From Arthrobacter sp. MA-N2 (lineage in GTDB: Bacteria; Actinomycetota; Actinomycetes; Actinomycetales; Micrococcaceae), in the NCBI RefSeq assembly GCF_000517125.1, contig NZ_KI912156.1, positions 632,618-696,617 on the forward strand: DNA of 64,000 nt, read 5' to 3'. Under the pieces are notes generated by a model that was not told the DNA's origin, ran no database searches, and saw only the letters and a list, made by a program, of their open reading frames with translations. The translations under genes and the position numbers were made by a program. Below, piece by piece: positions 8,634-17,540 of the stretch (its first letter is position 1; every line of letters begins with the position of its first letter).

Positions 8634-10007
8634 CTAAGTGATCAGCAGTTCCAAGGCCTCGGCCAGATGTGCCACTTCGCGGACCGAGAAGCCTTCCGGG
8701 ATCGGGCCCGGCCCGTTGGGGCTGGCGGGAACCACGGCATGCGTGAAACCAAGCCGCTGGGCCTCGTGGATGCGCTGGTTGATCCCTGGAACGGGGCGGA
8801 CTTCCCCGGCAAGGCCAACCTCGCCGAAGGCGATCAACCTCTGCGGCAGCGCCTTCCGGGCCTTTGCCGAGGCCACGGCAAGCGCGACGGCGAGGTCGGT
8901 GGCAGGTTCGCTCAACTTCACTCCTCCGACGGTGGCAACGTAGGAGTCGTCCTTGTGCAGGATGCAGCCGGCCCGCTGTTGGAGTACGGCCAGGAGCATG
9001 GCGACGCGCGAACTGTCCAACCCGCTGGTGGCCCTGCGCGGCTGTGAGCTGGCACTTTCGGCCAGGAGCGACTGAACCTCGGCCAGCAGCGGCCTGCGGC
9101 CTTCCATGGTCACGGTGATGCAGGTACCGGAAACGGGCTCCCGCGTCCGTGAAACAAAGAGGCCGCTGGGATCGGCGAGGCCTTCGATGCCGGCTTCGTT
9201 CAGGTCGAAGCAGCCGACGTCGTCCGTGGCCCCGTAACGGTTCTTGACCGCGCGCAACAAGCGGAGCCGGGAATGGCGCTCGCCTTCGAACTGGCACACC
9301 ACGTCCACCAAGTGCTCAAGGAGACGCGGGCCGGCAATGGAGCCGTCTTTCGTCACATGTCCCACGAGAAGGGTGGTCATGCCGCGGCGCTTCGCGGCAG
9401 CGATAATGGACGCAGCCACTTCCCGGACCTGTGACACACCGCCCGCGCTGCCCTCGACGTCGGCGCTGCTGAGCGTCTGCACGGAGTCCACGATCAACAG
9501 CTTCGGTTCAAGTTTCTCCACTTGCCCCAGCGCCTGCCCGAGGTCCGTTTCCGCCGAGAGATAGAGGCTGTGCGCGACCGCGTCAATCCGTTCCGCGCGG
9601 AGTTTGACCTGGGCGGCCGATTCCTCGCCTGTGACATACAGGACGTCCTGCCCCGTGCGGGCGAATTTCGCTGCGACATCCAGCAAGAGGGTGGATTTCC
9701 CGACGCCGGGCTCCCCGGCAAGCAGGATCACCGCGCCCGGGACGAGCCCGCCACCCAGGACGCGGTCCAGTTCGTCGACACCAGTGGGCAGGAACGCCGC
9801 CGTGGTCCCGTCTACCTCGGCAATGCGGCGGGCCGGCTCCAGAACCGTTGTTGCCGCCGTCGTACGCGCAACCGTGGTTCCTGTTTCCTCCACGGTGCCC
9901 CACGCCTGGCACTCGCCGCAGCGACCCACCCACTTGACCGTGCTCCACCCGCATTCGGCACACTTGTACGCGGGTGTTTTGGAAGTGCGTGAGGTCTTGG
10001 AAGCCAT
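8634..10007 (-). CDS. radA: DNA repair protein RadA
   Basis: A protein of 457 residues from the ATG at 10007. RadA is a RecA-like ATPase that promotes branch migration and processing of recombination intermediates. The N-terminal zinc finger (CAECGW, then CGECQAWG) is intact, followed by Walker A GEPGVGKST, the RadA signature KNRYG, and a C-terminal Lon-protease-like domain (residues ~310-457) with GEVGLAGEVRPV. Length and domain order are standard. The stop lies close to the long palindrome shared with prfC. Confidence 0.97.
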   Translation of the reverse strand: MASKTSRTSKTPAYKCAECGWSTVKWVGRCGECQAWGTVEETGTTVARTTAATTVLEPARRIAEVDGTTAAFLPTGVDELDRVLGGGLVPGAVILLAGEPGVGKSTLLLDVAAKFARTGQDVLYVTGEESAAQVKLRAERIDAVAHSLYLSAETDLGQALGQVEKLEPKLLIVDSVQTLSSADVEGSAGGVSQVREVAASIIAAAKRRGMTTLLVGHVTKDGSIAGPRLLEHLVDVVCQFEGERHSRLRLLRAVKNRYGATDDVGCFDLNEAGIEGLADPSGLFVSRTREPVSGTCITVTMEGRRPLLAEVQSLLAESASSQPRRATSGLDSSRVAMLLAVLQQRAGCILHKDDSYVATVGGVKLSEPATDLAVALAVASAKARKALPQRLIAFGEVGLAGEVRPVPGINQRIHEAQRLGFTHAVVPASPNGPGPIPEGFSVREVAHLAEALELLIT

Positions 10008-10046
10008 GCGTACAAGGCTAGTGGAGGGGTAGGACAGTCAAGCTCC

Positions 10047-11177
10047 TCACTGCAGCTCGGGAAGTATGTCTCTCGCCTCCCGGGGGTCCATGCCCGCGGC
10101 TTCGAGCAAATCCACCATGAGCGGGCGGAAGAGCATCACCACCGTTTCGCCCTCGAGCTTTTGGACGTGGAGCATTTTGGGGTGCAGCCGGGTGGAAATG
10201 TCCGCCAAGTCCTGCCGCGCACCGCGCAGGTGGGCGCGTCGGGCGCCGTCGTGCACTTCCGCAAGGCCCAGCGATAGTTCCTCGACGGCCGCGGAGGTGT
10301 CCAACAGCACTTCCGAGATGCTGTCCGTGGCTTCGTCCGTCAAGGCGGCATGGTTGATGGCGCTGGTGAGCCGCCGGGCGAACACCCGGCCGTTGCGGAG
10401 TGCTAGGTCGATGGAATCCAGCGATTCCGCAAGCATGGTCAGCTCGTCGCGGTGCCGCCGATACGCGGGAGCGATCGTCGCCACCTCGCCTGACGCCTTG
10501 AGGGATTGGCGCATGCGGTCCACCAGGGGCTGGCAATTCCGCCCCCGGATGAGAGCGTGCCACGCCTGGGTCGAGTCGCTGTTGATCAATGCTTCGGCAC
10601 ACTCGCGGAGCACCTCCGAGAGCTCGTGGAGGAGTTTGCGGACGTCCTGGCGAGGCTCCCTGCGCGGGTCCTTGGGGACCAGCATGGTGACGAGCAGGGC
10701 GAAAACCCCGCCCACCACGGCGTCGATGCTCCGTGTGAAAGGTCCGCCGGCCGGCGCAGGCAGCAGCACCACGAGCAGTGATTGCAGGCCCAGTTGGGTG
10801 GTGAAAATGGAGCCACTGTCCAGGAATCGTGCCAACAGGATGGAGAAAAGAAGGACGACGGCGGCCTGCCAGATCCCCGAACCCAGCCAGTGGAGGAGCA
10901 AATCGCCGACGACGATCCCGAGGGTGCACCCAAGCCCCACCTCCACGACCCGGCGAAGCCGTGGATCCCGCGAGAAGCCGAGCGCGATCAGTGACGAGGT
11001 AGCCGCGAAAAGCGGCCCCGAGTGCCCCAAAATGTACTCAGCGAACGCGTAGGCGCCCACGGCGCACACCGTCATCTGGACGGCCGGAACCAGCGAGTTC
11101 CGACTGCGGACGAAGCCTGTGCGCAGCCGCGCCCGCAGGAATTTCTTGCTTGCTGAAAGTCCTTGAGGGGCGGCCAT
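10047..11177 (-). CDS. FUSC-like / aromatic acid exporter family membrane protein
   Basis: A protein of 376 residues from the ATG at 11177. The N-terminal half has about five or six hydrophobic helices (AVQMTVCAVGAYAFAEYIL, LFAATSSLIALGF, VVEVGLGCTLGIVVGDLLLHW, AAVVLLFSILLARFL, LLVTMLV). The C-terminal half is a soluble helical region rich in Arg, Glu and Ala. This two-part layout is that of the FUSC / DUF939-like family, whose members are associated with aromatic acid efflux. Substrate unknown. It ends 39 nt upstream of radA on the same strand. Confidence 0.82.
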   Translation of the reverse strand: MAAPQGLSASKKFLRARLRTGFVRSRNSLVPAVQMTVCAVGAYAFAEYILGHSGPLFAATSSLIALGFSRDPRLRRVVEVGLGCTLGIVVGDLLLHWLGSGIWQAAVVLLFSILLARFLDSGSIFTTQLGLQSLLVVLLPAPAGGPFTRSIDAVVGGVFALLVTMLVPKDPRREPRQDVRKLLHELSEVLRECAEALINSDSTQAWHALIRGRNCQPLVDRMRQSLKASGEVATIAPAYRRHRDELTMLAESLDSIDLALRNGRVFARRLTSAINHAALTDEATDSISEVLLDTSAAVEELSLGLAEVHDGARRAHLRGARQDLADISTRLHPKMLHVQKLEGETVVMLFRPLMVDLLEAAGMDPREARDILPELQ

Positions 11178-11304
11178 GGCTCAAGTCTATTCAGGAGATC
11201 GCATCGGGGTCGGCTCGGCCCGAGGGGGACCCGCGGGTGAGAGGTGTCACATAATCCCTTGTGGCGCGCCAAGCGCAAGGGCAACGCTGGGCATGTAAGT
11301 CAAT

Positions 11305-11337
11305 CGTCACCCGTCGTTAACCTTCCATTCACTTTGG
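11305..11337 (+). promoter_or_regulatory. Candidate PhoP box upstream of pstS
   Basis: Three consecutive 11-nt units run in tandem at 11305-11337, with cores GTCACCC, GTTAACC and ATTCACT. This is the direct-repeat layout of actinobacterial PHO boxes, known in Streptomyces as 11-nt units related to GTTCACC. It lies 123 bp ahead of the pstS start. Phosphate-starvation control is expected from the family; the site is read by eye. Confidence 0.6.
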
Positions 11338-11459
11338 ACCGCCGATTCCGTTACCTGCGGCTCCTACCGTCAATAAAGGTACAAACACGTACGCAAATCT
11401 TCTTTATGCCGATTCTCCCTCGGCACGCATCAGAGAATCCCTGGAAGGGGTACATCCTA

Positions 11460-12578
11460 GTGAAGGCAACTCGCTTCGGCCGCAACGCGGCAATCGCGGT
11501 CCTCGCAGTCGGCGCCCTTGCGCTGACCGCTTGCGGTTCGGACAACGCAACCAACACCCCGGCGGCAACTCAGACCACTGCAGGCGTTAAGGTCACCGGC
11601 ACGCTGACAGGTATCGGCTCCTCGGCGCAGGGCGCCGCAATGGACGCCTGGAAGACCAACTTCGCTTCCGCCAACGCAGGCGCCACCGTGCAGTATTCCC
11701 CGGATGGTTCCGGCGCAGGACGCAAGGCCATCCTCGACGGCTCGGCCCAGTTCGCAGGCTCCGACGCCTACCTGACTGACGCCGAACTGGCCAGCTCCAA
11801 GACCAAGTGCGGCCCCGATGGCGCCATCAACATCCCGGTGTACATCTCCCCGATCGCCGTCGCCTTCAACATCCCGAACGTCAAGGACTTGAAGCTCGAC
11901 GCCACCACGGTTGCTAAGATCTTCCGCGGCCAGATCACCAACTGGAACGATCCCGCAATCGCCGCCCTGAACGCCGGCGTCACGCTTCCGGACCTCAAGG
12001 TCACCCCGGTGAACCGTTCGGATGACTCCGGCACCACCCAGAACTTCACGGACTACCTGGCAGCTGCTGCTCCCTCGGTTTGGACCGACAAGGCTGCTGG
12101 CCTGTGGCCTGCATCCTTGAAGGGCGAGAACGCCAAGGGCACCTCCGGCGTCGTCAAGACCGTCACCGACACCCCGGGTGCCGTGACCTACGCCGACGAC
12201 TCCGCAGTTTCCGGCAAGCTCGGCACCGCGCAGATCAAGGTTGGCTCGGACTTCGTGAAGATTTCCGCTGACGCTGCCGCCAAGGCCGTTGAACTCGGCA
12301 AGCCCGTTGCCGGCCGCACCACCGGCGACCTTTCCATCAAGCTTGACCGCACCATCACGGATTCCTCGGCATACCCGGTCGTGCTGGTTTCCTACCACGT
12401 CGTCTGCACCACCTACGACAAGCAGGAAACCGCTGACCTGGTCAAGGCATTCGAGAGCTACGTAGTCTCCGACGCCGGCCAGCAGGCTGCCGCCGGTTCC
12501 GCCAAGTCCGCCCCGCTCTCCAAGGCGTTGCAGGACAAGGCAAAGGCCGCTGTTGACTCCATCAAGGCCAAGGCCTAA
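11460..12578 (+). CDS. pstS: Phosphate ABC transporter, substrate-binding lipoprotein PstS
   Basis: A protein of 372 residues from the GTG at 11460 (VKATRFGRNAA), with GGAAGGGG ahead. The longer frame from 11244 would place the signal sequence internally. A lipoprotein signal (AIAVLAVGALALTAC) ends at a lipobox cysteine. The mature protein has the PstS phosphate-binding features SSAQGAA, SPDGSGAGRKAI, VNRSDDSGTTQNF and KGENAKGTSGV. It captures phosphate outside the membrane and hands it to PstC/PstA. It heads pstSCAB, and two hairpins follow before pstC, which would leave pstS more abundant than the membrane genes. Confidence 0.97.
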   Translation: MKATRFGRNAAIAVLAVGALALTACGSDNATNTPAATQTTAGVKVTGTLTGIGSSAQGAAMDAWKTNFASANAGATVQYSPDGSGAGRKAILDGSAQFAGSDAYLTDAELASSKTKCGPDGAINIPVYISPIAVAFNIPNVKDLKLDATTVAKIFRGQITNWNDPAIAALNAGVTLPDLKVTPVNRSDDSGTTQNFTDYLAAAAPSVWTDKAAGLWPASLKGENAKGTSGVVKTVTDTPGAVTYADDSAVSGKLGTAQIKVGSDFVKISADAAAKAVELGKPVAGRTTGDLSIKLDRTITDSSAYPVVLVSYHVVCTTYDKQETADLVKAFESYVVSDAGQQAAAGSAKSAPLSKALQDKAKAAVDSIKAKA

Positions 12579-12591
12579 GGACCACAACGGA

Positions 12592-12622
12592 GTAGTGGTG
12601 CCGCGTACGGTGGTACCACTAC
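12592..12622 (+). other. Stem-loop after pstS
   Basis: GTAGTGGT (12592-12599) and ACCACTAC (12615-12622) form an 8-bp stem 14 nt after the pstS stop. With the stronger hairpin that follows it probably protects the pstS 3' end or attenuates read-through into pstC. Confidence 0.5.
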
Positions 12623-12635
12623 GCTGAATATCGAA

Positions 12636-12682
12636 GTTCCCCGTCCCGCGCTGGTGAAACATCACCGGGCGGGGCGGGGAAC
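12636..12682 (+). terminator. Intercistronic hairpin pstS-pstC (attenuator)
   Basis: GTTCCCCG at 12636 pairs with CGGGGAAC ending at 12682 and the stem continues inward almost to a short AAACAT loop. Only a short T-run follows (ATTTTTG, 12689-12695). It lies inside the pst operon, so partial termination is the likely role. Confidence 0.6.
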
Positions 12683-12717
12683 TTGGCCATTTTTGAGTGA
12701 ACCTGAAGGATCGTGAA

Positions 12718-13650
12718 GTGACCACCAACTCCTTGACCACTTCCCAAGGTGCCGGACGCGCCGGGGACAAGGTCTTCTCCGGGGCCACCTTGGCCGCGGG
12801 ATGCCTGATCCTCGCGGTTCTCTTCGGCGTCGCACTCTTCCTTGTAGTCCAGGCCATCCCTGCGCTCGTGGCTCCGCCTGCTGACATCCAGGGCGGCCAA
12901 GGCTTCTTCGCCTACATTTGGCCGATCGTGGTGGGGACCCTGATTGCCGCGGTCATCGCGCTTGTCATCGCCACCCCCGTTGCCATCGGCGTCGCGTTGT
13001 TCATCTCGCACTACGCGCCCCGCAAGCTCGCCTCGGGCCTCGGCTACGTGGTGGACCTCCTCGCCGCTATTCCCTCGGTGGTCTACGGTGCTTGGGGTGC
13101 GGCCTTCCTTGCCCCGCAGATTTCGCCCGCCTATGGCTGGCTTGCCAGCAACTTGGGTTGGCTGCCGATCTTTCAGGGCCCTGCTTCGGCTACCGGCAAG
13201 ACCATCCTGACCGCGAGCATTGTCCTCTCCGTCATGGTCCTCCCGATCATCACTTCCTTGTCGCGGGAAATCTTCCTGCAGACCCCCAAGCTCCATGAGG
13301 AAGCCGCGCTGGCCCTCGGTGCGACGCGTTGGGAAATGATCAAGATGGCTGTTCTGCCTTTTGGCCGCCCCGGCATCGTGAGCGCCATCATGCTGGGCCT
13401 CGGCCGTGCACTTGGCGAGACGATGGCCGTCGCGCTGGTCCTCTCCTCCGGCGTCCTGACCGCGAGCCTGATCCAGTCCGGCAACCAGACCATCGCCGCG
13501 GAAATCGCTTTGAACTTCCCCGAAGCCAGCGGACTCAAGGTCAGCACTTTGATCGCTGCCGGTTTGGTATTGTTCGTCATCACCCTCGGTGTCAACATGA
13601 TTGCACGCTGGATCATCACCCGGCACAAAGAATTTTCGGGAGCCAACTAA
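12718..13650 (+). CDS. pstC: Phosphate ABC transporter permease PstC
   Basis: A protein of 310 residues from the GTG at 12718 (VTTNSLTTSQG), chosen because AAGGA lies seven bases upstream. An in-frame GTG at 12697 has no such site. Six hydrophobic segments are evident, and the cytoplasmic EAA loop that contacts PstB reads EEAALALGATRWEMIKMAVLP. The protein forms the membrane channel with PstA. Its TAA stop overlaps the pstA start (TAATG). Confidence 0.96.
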   Translation: MTTNSLTTSQGAGRAGDKVFSGATLAAGCLILAVLFGVALFLVVQAIPALVAPPADIQGGQGFFAYIWPIVVGTLIAAVIALVIATPVAIGVALFISHYAPRKLASGLGYVVDLLAAIPSVVYGAWGAAFLAPQISPAYGWLASNLGWLPIFQGPASATGKTILTASIVLSVMVLPIITSLSREIFLQTPKLHEEAALALGATRWEMIKMAVLPFGRPGIVSAIMLGLGRALGETMAVALVLSSGVLTASLIQSGNQTIAAEIALNFPEASGLKVSTLIAAGLVLFVITLGVNMIARWIITRHKEFSGAN

Positions 13651-14759
13651 TGACTGTCACAGCCCCCGTGGCGCGCAAACGCTCTGCCCTGACCAAGGGT
13701 CAGTTGCCCGCCTTCGCACCGTACGTCGTCTTGGTTGTTGCCTTGGTCCTCGGCGCAGCGATCCTTGCGCTGATCGGTTTCAATGCCTTCGGTTGGGGCG
13801 TCGTGTCCGCCATCCTCTTTGCGATCGGTCTGGTCGGCTGGAGCGCTGCCGTGGAAGGGGCTCGCAAGGCGAGAGACAAGCTTGCCACGTGCCTTATTGT
13901 CGGCTCGTTCCTCGTGGCCCTGCTGCCGCTGATTTCGGTGATTTGGACCGTCCTGGTCAATGGCATCCCAGGCATCATTACCCCCGGCTTCCTGACGACA
14001 TCAATGAACGGCGTCACAGGAGCCCTCGACAACAAGAGCGTTGATCAAGGCACGAAGGTCCTCGGCGGCGTCTACCACGCGCTCGTGGGTACCGTGCAGA
14101 TCACCCTCCTGGCCACTGTCATCTCGGTGCCGGTGGGCCTGCTGACGGCAATCTACCTGGTGGAATACGGCAACGACCGGACCCTGGCCCGCGCCATCAC
14201 ATTCTTCGTTGACGTCATGACCGGCATCCCCTCGATCGTCGCAGGTCTTTTTGCCGCGGCTTTCTTCTTCGCCGTGGTTGGCCCGGGCACCAAGACCGGT
14301 GCGGTTGCCGCCGTCGCGCTCTCGGTCCTGATGATCCCGGTGGTGGTTCGCTCCAGCGAGGAAATGCTCAAGATCGTGCCGAACGAACTCCGTGAAGCTG
14401 CCTACGCGCTGGGCGTCCGCAAGTGGCGCACCATCCTCAAAGTGGTCATCCCGACGGCGATCTCGGGCATCGCGTCCGGCGTCACCCTGGCGATTGCCCG
14501 CGTCATTGGCGAGACAGCACCGATCCTGGTCACCGCAGGTTTTGCCACAACCATCAACAACAACGTGTTCGGCGGCTGGATGGCCTCACTGCCCACGTTC
14601 ATCTACACGCAGATCCTGAACCCGACCTCACCGTCCAACCCGGACCCGTCGAGCCAGAGGGCATGGGGTGCCGCACTGGTACTGATCATCCTGGTGATGC
14701 TCCTGAACCTGGGCGCCAGGCTGATCGCCCGGATCTTCGCCCCCAAGGCCGGCCGTTGA
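13650..14759 (+). CDS. pstA: Phosphate ABC transporter permease PstA
   Basis: A protein of 369 residues from the ATG at 13650, which shares one base with the pstC stop; the longer open frame upstream is pstC in another frame. About two extra N-terminal helices precede the conserved permease core, making it longer than the ~290-residue E. coli protein but usual for actinobacteria. The EAA loop reads REAAYALGVRKWRTILKVVIP. It forms the membrane channel with PstC. Confidence 0.96.
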   Translation: MTVTAPVARKRSALTKGQLPAFAPYVVLVVALVLGAAILALIGFNAFGWGVVSAILFAIGLVGWSAAVEGARKARDKLATCLIVGSFLVALLPLISVIWTVLVNGIPGIITPGFLTTSMNGVTGALDNKSVDQGTKVLGGVYHALVGTVQITLLATVISVPVGLLTAIYLVEYGNDRTLARAITFFVDVMTGIPSIVAGLFAAAFFFAVVGPGTKTGAVAAVALSVLMIPVVVRSSEEMLKIVPNELREAAYALGVRKWRTILKVVIPTAISGIASGVTLAIARVIGETAPILVTAGFATTINNNVFGGWMASLPTFIYTQILNPTSPSNPDPSSQRAWGAALVLIILVMLLNLGARLIARIFAPKAGR

Positions 14760-14807
14760 GCTACCAAGCTCTCCACGAACTTCCAACCACAGCACCGAAG
14801 GAACACC

Positions 14808-15587
14808 ATGTCTAAGCGGATCGACGTCAAGGATCTGAACGTCTACTACGGCAGCTTCCTCGCCGTTGAAGACGTCAACATCAACATCGAAGCCAAATCG
14901 GTGACGGCGTTCATCGGCCCGTCCGGTTGCGGCAAGTCCACCTTCCTGCGGACCCTGAACCGCATGCACGAAGTGCTGCCCGGCGCCCGCGTTGAAGGCG
15001 AAGTGTTGCTCGACGGCGATAACCTCTATGGTCCCGGTGTGGATCCCGTGTCGGTCCGCGCCCAGATCGGCATGGTCTTCCAGCGGCCCAACCCGTTCCC
15101 CACCATGTCCATCCGCGACAATGTGCTGGCCGGCGTGAAGCTGAACAACAAGAGGATCAGCAAGGGTGCCGCGGACGCCCTCGTGGAGAAATCGCTGCGG
15201 GGCGCCAACCTCTGGAACGAGGTCAAGGACCGCCTCGAGAAGCCGGGTTCAGGACTCTCCGGCGGGCAGCAGCAGCGGCTCTGCATTGCCCGCGCCATCG
15301 CCGTGGAACCGCAGGTCATCCTCATGGATGAGCCATGCTCCGCGCTGGACCCCATCTCCACTTTGGCCGTCGAAGACCTCATCAATGAGCTCAAAGACGA
15401 ATACACCGTGGTCATTGTGACCCACAACATGCAGCAGGCCGCGCGTGTTTCCGACAAGACGGCGTTCTTCAACATCGCCGGCACCGGGAAGCCTGGCAAG
15501 CTCATCGAGTTCGCAGACACCACCACCATCTTCAACAATCCGTCCCAGAAGGCGACGGAAGACTACGTCTCCGGCCGCTTCGGATAA
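14808..15587 (+). CDS. pstB: Phosphate ABC transporter ATP-binding protein PstB
   Basis: A protein of 259 residues. Walker A GPSGCGKST, Q-loop MVFQRPNPFP, signature LSGGQQQR, Walker B VILMDEPCSALDP and the switch histidine in VTHNMQQA are all intact, as is the PstB-typical FFNIAGTGKPGKLIE region. It hydrolyses ATP to drive phosphate import through PstC/PstA. It begins 48 nt after pstA and ends the operon at a strong terminator. Confidence 0.97.
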   Translation: MSKRIDVKDLNVYYGSFLAVEDVNINIEAKSVTAFIGPSGCGKSTFLRTLNRMHEVLPGARVEGEVLLDGDNLYGPGVDPVSVRAQIGMVFQRPNPFPTMSIRDNVLAGVKLNNKRISKGAADALVEKSLRGANLWNEVKDRLEKPGSGLSGGQQQRLCIARAIAVEPQVILMDEPCSALDPISTLAVEDLINELKDEYTVVIVTHNMQQAARVSDKTAFFNIAGTGKPGKLIEFADTTTIFNNPSQKATEDYVSGRFG

Positions 15588-15596
15588 ACGACGCCA

Positions 15597-15645
15597 AAGC
15601 CCGACGTCGCGGCTACTGCGAGGTGACCGCCGGCGTCGGGCTTTT
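15597..15645 (+). terminator. Terminator of the pst operon
   Basis: AAGCCCGACG (15597-15606) pairs with CGTCGGGCTT (15634-15643) and is followed by a short T-run. It lies 9 nt after the pstB stop. Confidence 0.8.
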
Positions 15646-15670
15646 GCGTGTTTGGCGGGTTTCCCTGAAC

Positions 15671-16684
15671 TCAGCGGGATAGGGGAGAAAGTGCCAATCC
15701 CAAGACAAAGGCGACTGCGGCGGTGACGATGGGCGTCGCCACCCAGAACCCCAGGATCCGCAGCACCATGCGCCGGTTGGTGACGGAAAAGTTCTGGTTG
15801 GTTCCGGCCCCGAGCACCGCCGACGTCACGGTGTGAGTGGTGGAAAGCGGCAAGTGCAGGCCGATGGCGCCGACGAAAAGCATCAACGAGGTGAGGCTTT
15901 GGGCGATGAATCCCCGCAATGGATCCACCCTGGTCAGTTTGTAACCGAGGGTGTAGGAGATGCGCCAGCCGCCGCAAAGCGTCCCCGCCGTGAGCATGAC
16001 AGCTGTCAGGAGAACGACCCAGACGGGGAGGGCGTCAGGCTCTGACACTCCGGCGGCCACAGCCCCGAGCACTAACACTGCGACGGTTCGCTGCCCGTCC
16101 TGCAAGCCGTGGCCGAATGCAACCGCGGCGGCCGAGACGGATTGGGCATGACGGAAACGGCCGTGCACCACATCAGGCTGGGTGTATCGCGCCGCCCACG
16201 TGACAGGCCAGACGAGAAGATAGGCGCCAAGGAAGGCAACGACGGGGGACAAAAGCAGCGGCAAGATCACCTGCCCCAGCAAAATATTGTCCTCGCCGTT
16301 GACGGAGCTGCCTCCCATGACGGCGCTTGCAACTCCGGCGCCCACCAAGCCCCCAACCAGGGCATGGGTCGACGAGAGGGGCACCCCACGCCACCAAGCG
16401 TAGATTCCCCAAAGGATGGCGCTGCACAGCCCTGAAATGAGCACGATCAGCCCAGTTGTCCCTGAGGGTAGACGCACCCACGACTGGCTGAAAACCATCG
16501 CAAAACCGCCGCTGAGCAGCACGCCGGCAAAGTTGAAAACGGCCGCCAGGATGACGGCAACAGATGGAGTGAGGGCGCGTGTCCGCACGGAGAGCGCGAC
16601 GGCGGTGGAGACGTCGCGGAAGCCGTTCAGGAATGCGAAGCCAGCCGCCAGTACCACCACAAGGGCGAAGAACGCGACCGCCAC
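15671..16684 (-). CDS. pit: Low-affinity inorganic phosphate transporter (Pit family)
   Basis: A protein of 337 residues from the GTG at 16684 (VAVAFFALVVVLAAG), one base after the stop of the DUF47 gene; a longer frame to 16771 lies inside that gene. Pit proteins are metal-phosphate/H+ symporters. The two inverted signature motifs are present, GFRDVSTAVA near the N-terminus and LSSTHALVGGLVG / LSTTHTVTSAVLG later, along with about ten hydrophobic segments. Its pairing with the DUF47 protein and proximity to pst suggest constitutive uptake when phosphate is sufficient. Confidence 0.93.
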   Translation of the reverse strand: MAVAFFALVVVLAAGFAFLNGFRDVSTAVALSVRTRALTPSVAVILAAVFNFAGVLLSGGFAMVFSQSWVRLPSGTTGLIVLISGLCSAILWGIYAWWRGVPLSSTHALVGGLVGAGVASAVMGGSSVNGEDNILLGQVILPLLLSPVVAFLGAYLLVWPVTWAARYTQPDVVHGRFRHAQSVSAAAVAFGHGLQDGQRTVAVLVLGAVAAGVSEPDALPVWVVLLTAVMLTAGTLCGGWRISYTLGYKLTRVDPLRGFIAQSLTSLMLFVGAIGLHLPLSTTHTVTSAVLGAGTNQNFSVTNRRMVLRILGFWVATPIVTAAVAFVLGLALSPLSR

Positions 16685-16685
16685 C

Positions 16686-17303
16686 TCATGCTTCCTTGAC
16701 GATGATGCTGCCCACCTGGGTGGCGACGCGGCGCATGTCCTTGGTGACGTCCACCAGTTGGTTGGCGACATCGCGGTTCCTTGTGAACTGGGCCGACTTC
16801 ATGTCGCGGAGCATCTCGGCCACCCATATACGGTGGCTGCGTTCGGCCCGTTTGGCCAGGCGGAGGACCTCAATCCAATAGTCCTCGAGCTCATCGAGAT
16901 CATCCAGCTGGCGCATGGCATCAACCGTGAGTTCCGCTTGGCGACTGATGATCTCCAATTGGTCCGCCGCGCGTTTGGGCACCCGGTCCAGCTTGTAGAG
17001 TGCCACGAGCTCACCGGCGCCATCCAGCTTTTCCATCGCCTCGTTGAGGAAACGGGAAAGGGCGTACATGTCCTCGCGGGGGAGCGGGTTCACGAAACTG
17101 GTGCGCATGTGAGTCAGCAAGGCGAAATGCAGGTCGGTGGACTTCGCCTCGTGTTCGTGCAACTCCTCCACCAGCCGTTCGTGTTCCGCTACGGGGGCTC
17201 CGAAGATCTCCGAAAGCGTCCCTGTCGCCTCAAGAATCTGGCGGGCCATTTGCGACAACAACTGCAACCCGGCGGGTTCTTGGGGGAAGAGACGCAGCTT
17301 CAT
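16686..17303 (-). CDS. DUF47 / PhoU-like partner of the Pit transporter
   Basis: A protein of 205 residues from the ATG at 17303 (MKLRLFPQEP), preceded by GGAAG; an upstream ATG at 17360 is less likely. The all-helical sequence with LVEELHEHEAKSTDLH, TSFVNPLPREDMYAL and LDDLDELEDYW matches DUF47 proteins, which resemble PhoU and are usually encoded with Pit transporters that they regulate. It is the upstream gene of a two-gene operon with pit, with one base between them. Confidence 0.9.
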   Translation of the reverse strand: MKLRLFPQEPAGLQLLSQMARQILEATGTLSEIFGAPVAEHERLVEELHEHEAKSTDLHFALLTHMRTSFVNPLPREDMYALSRFLNEAMEKLDGAGELVALYKLDRVPKRAADQLEIISRQAELTVDAMRQLDDLDELEDYWIEVLRLAKRAERSHRIWVAEMLRDMKSAQFTRNRDVANQLVDVTKDMRRVATQVGSIIVKEA

Positions 17304-17480
17304 TTGGCTTCCGGTAGGCGGGAGGGACGGGAATGGGGTGGCGTCTTCGCCGATGGGCATAAAAATGGTGCCGAACCGGATACGCCTCTCGGCGGTAGGC
17401 CGCTCGAAGCGGCTATAAGTTGAAGCCCGGGGGTTTCGCGGTTCGACACCAGTTTCAGTTTTCTACGTCGGCCGAACTAA

Positions 17481-17492
17481 GTCAACATTGAC
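17481..17492. promoter_or_regulatory. 12-bp palindrome upstream of the DUF47-pit operon
   Basis: GTCAACATTGAC is an inverted repeat (5-2-5) 178 bp ahead of the DUF47 start. It could be a small operator. No protein can be assigned. Confidence 0.3.
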
Positions 17493-17540
17493 AGCTGGCG
17501 GCCGGGGTGTTCTGCCCGCCCCTCACCTTTATATTTCATG

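Noticed and set aside
11457..12887. 476-codon minus frame opposite pstS/pstC
   Set aside because: Gly/Val-rich shadow of pstS; no domain.
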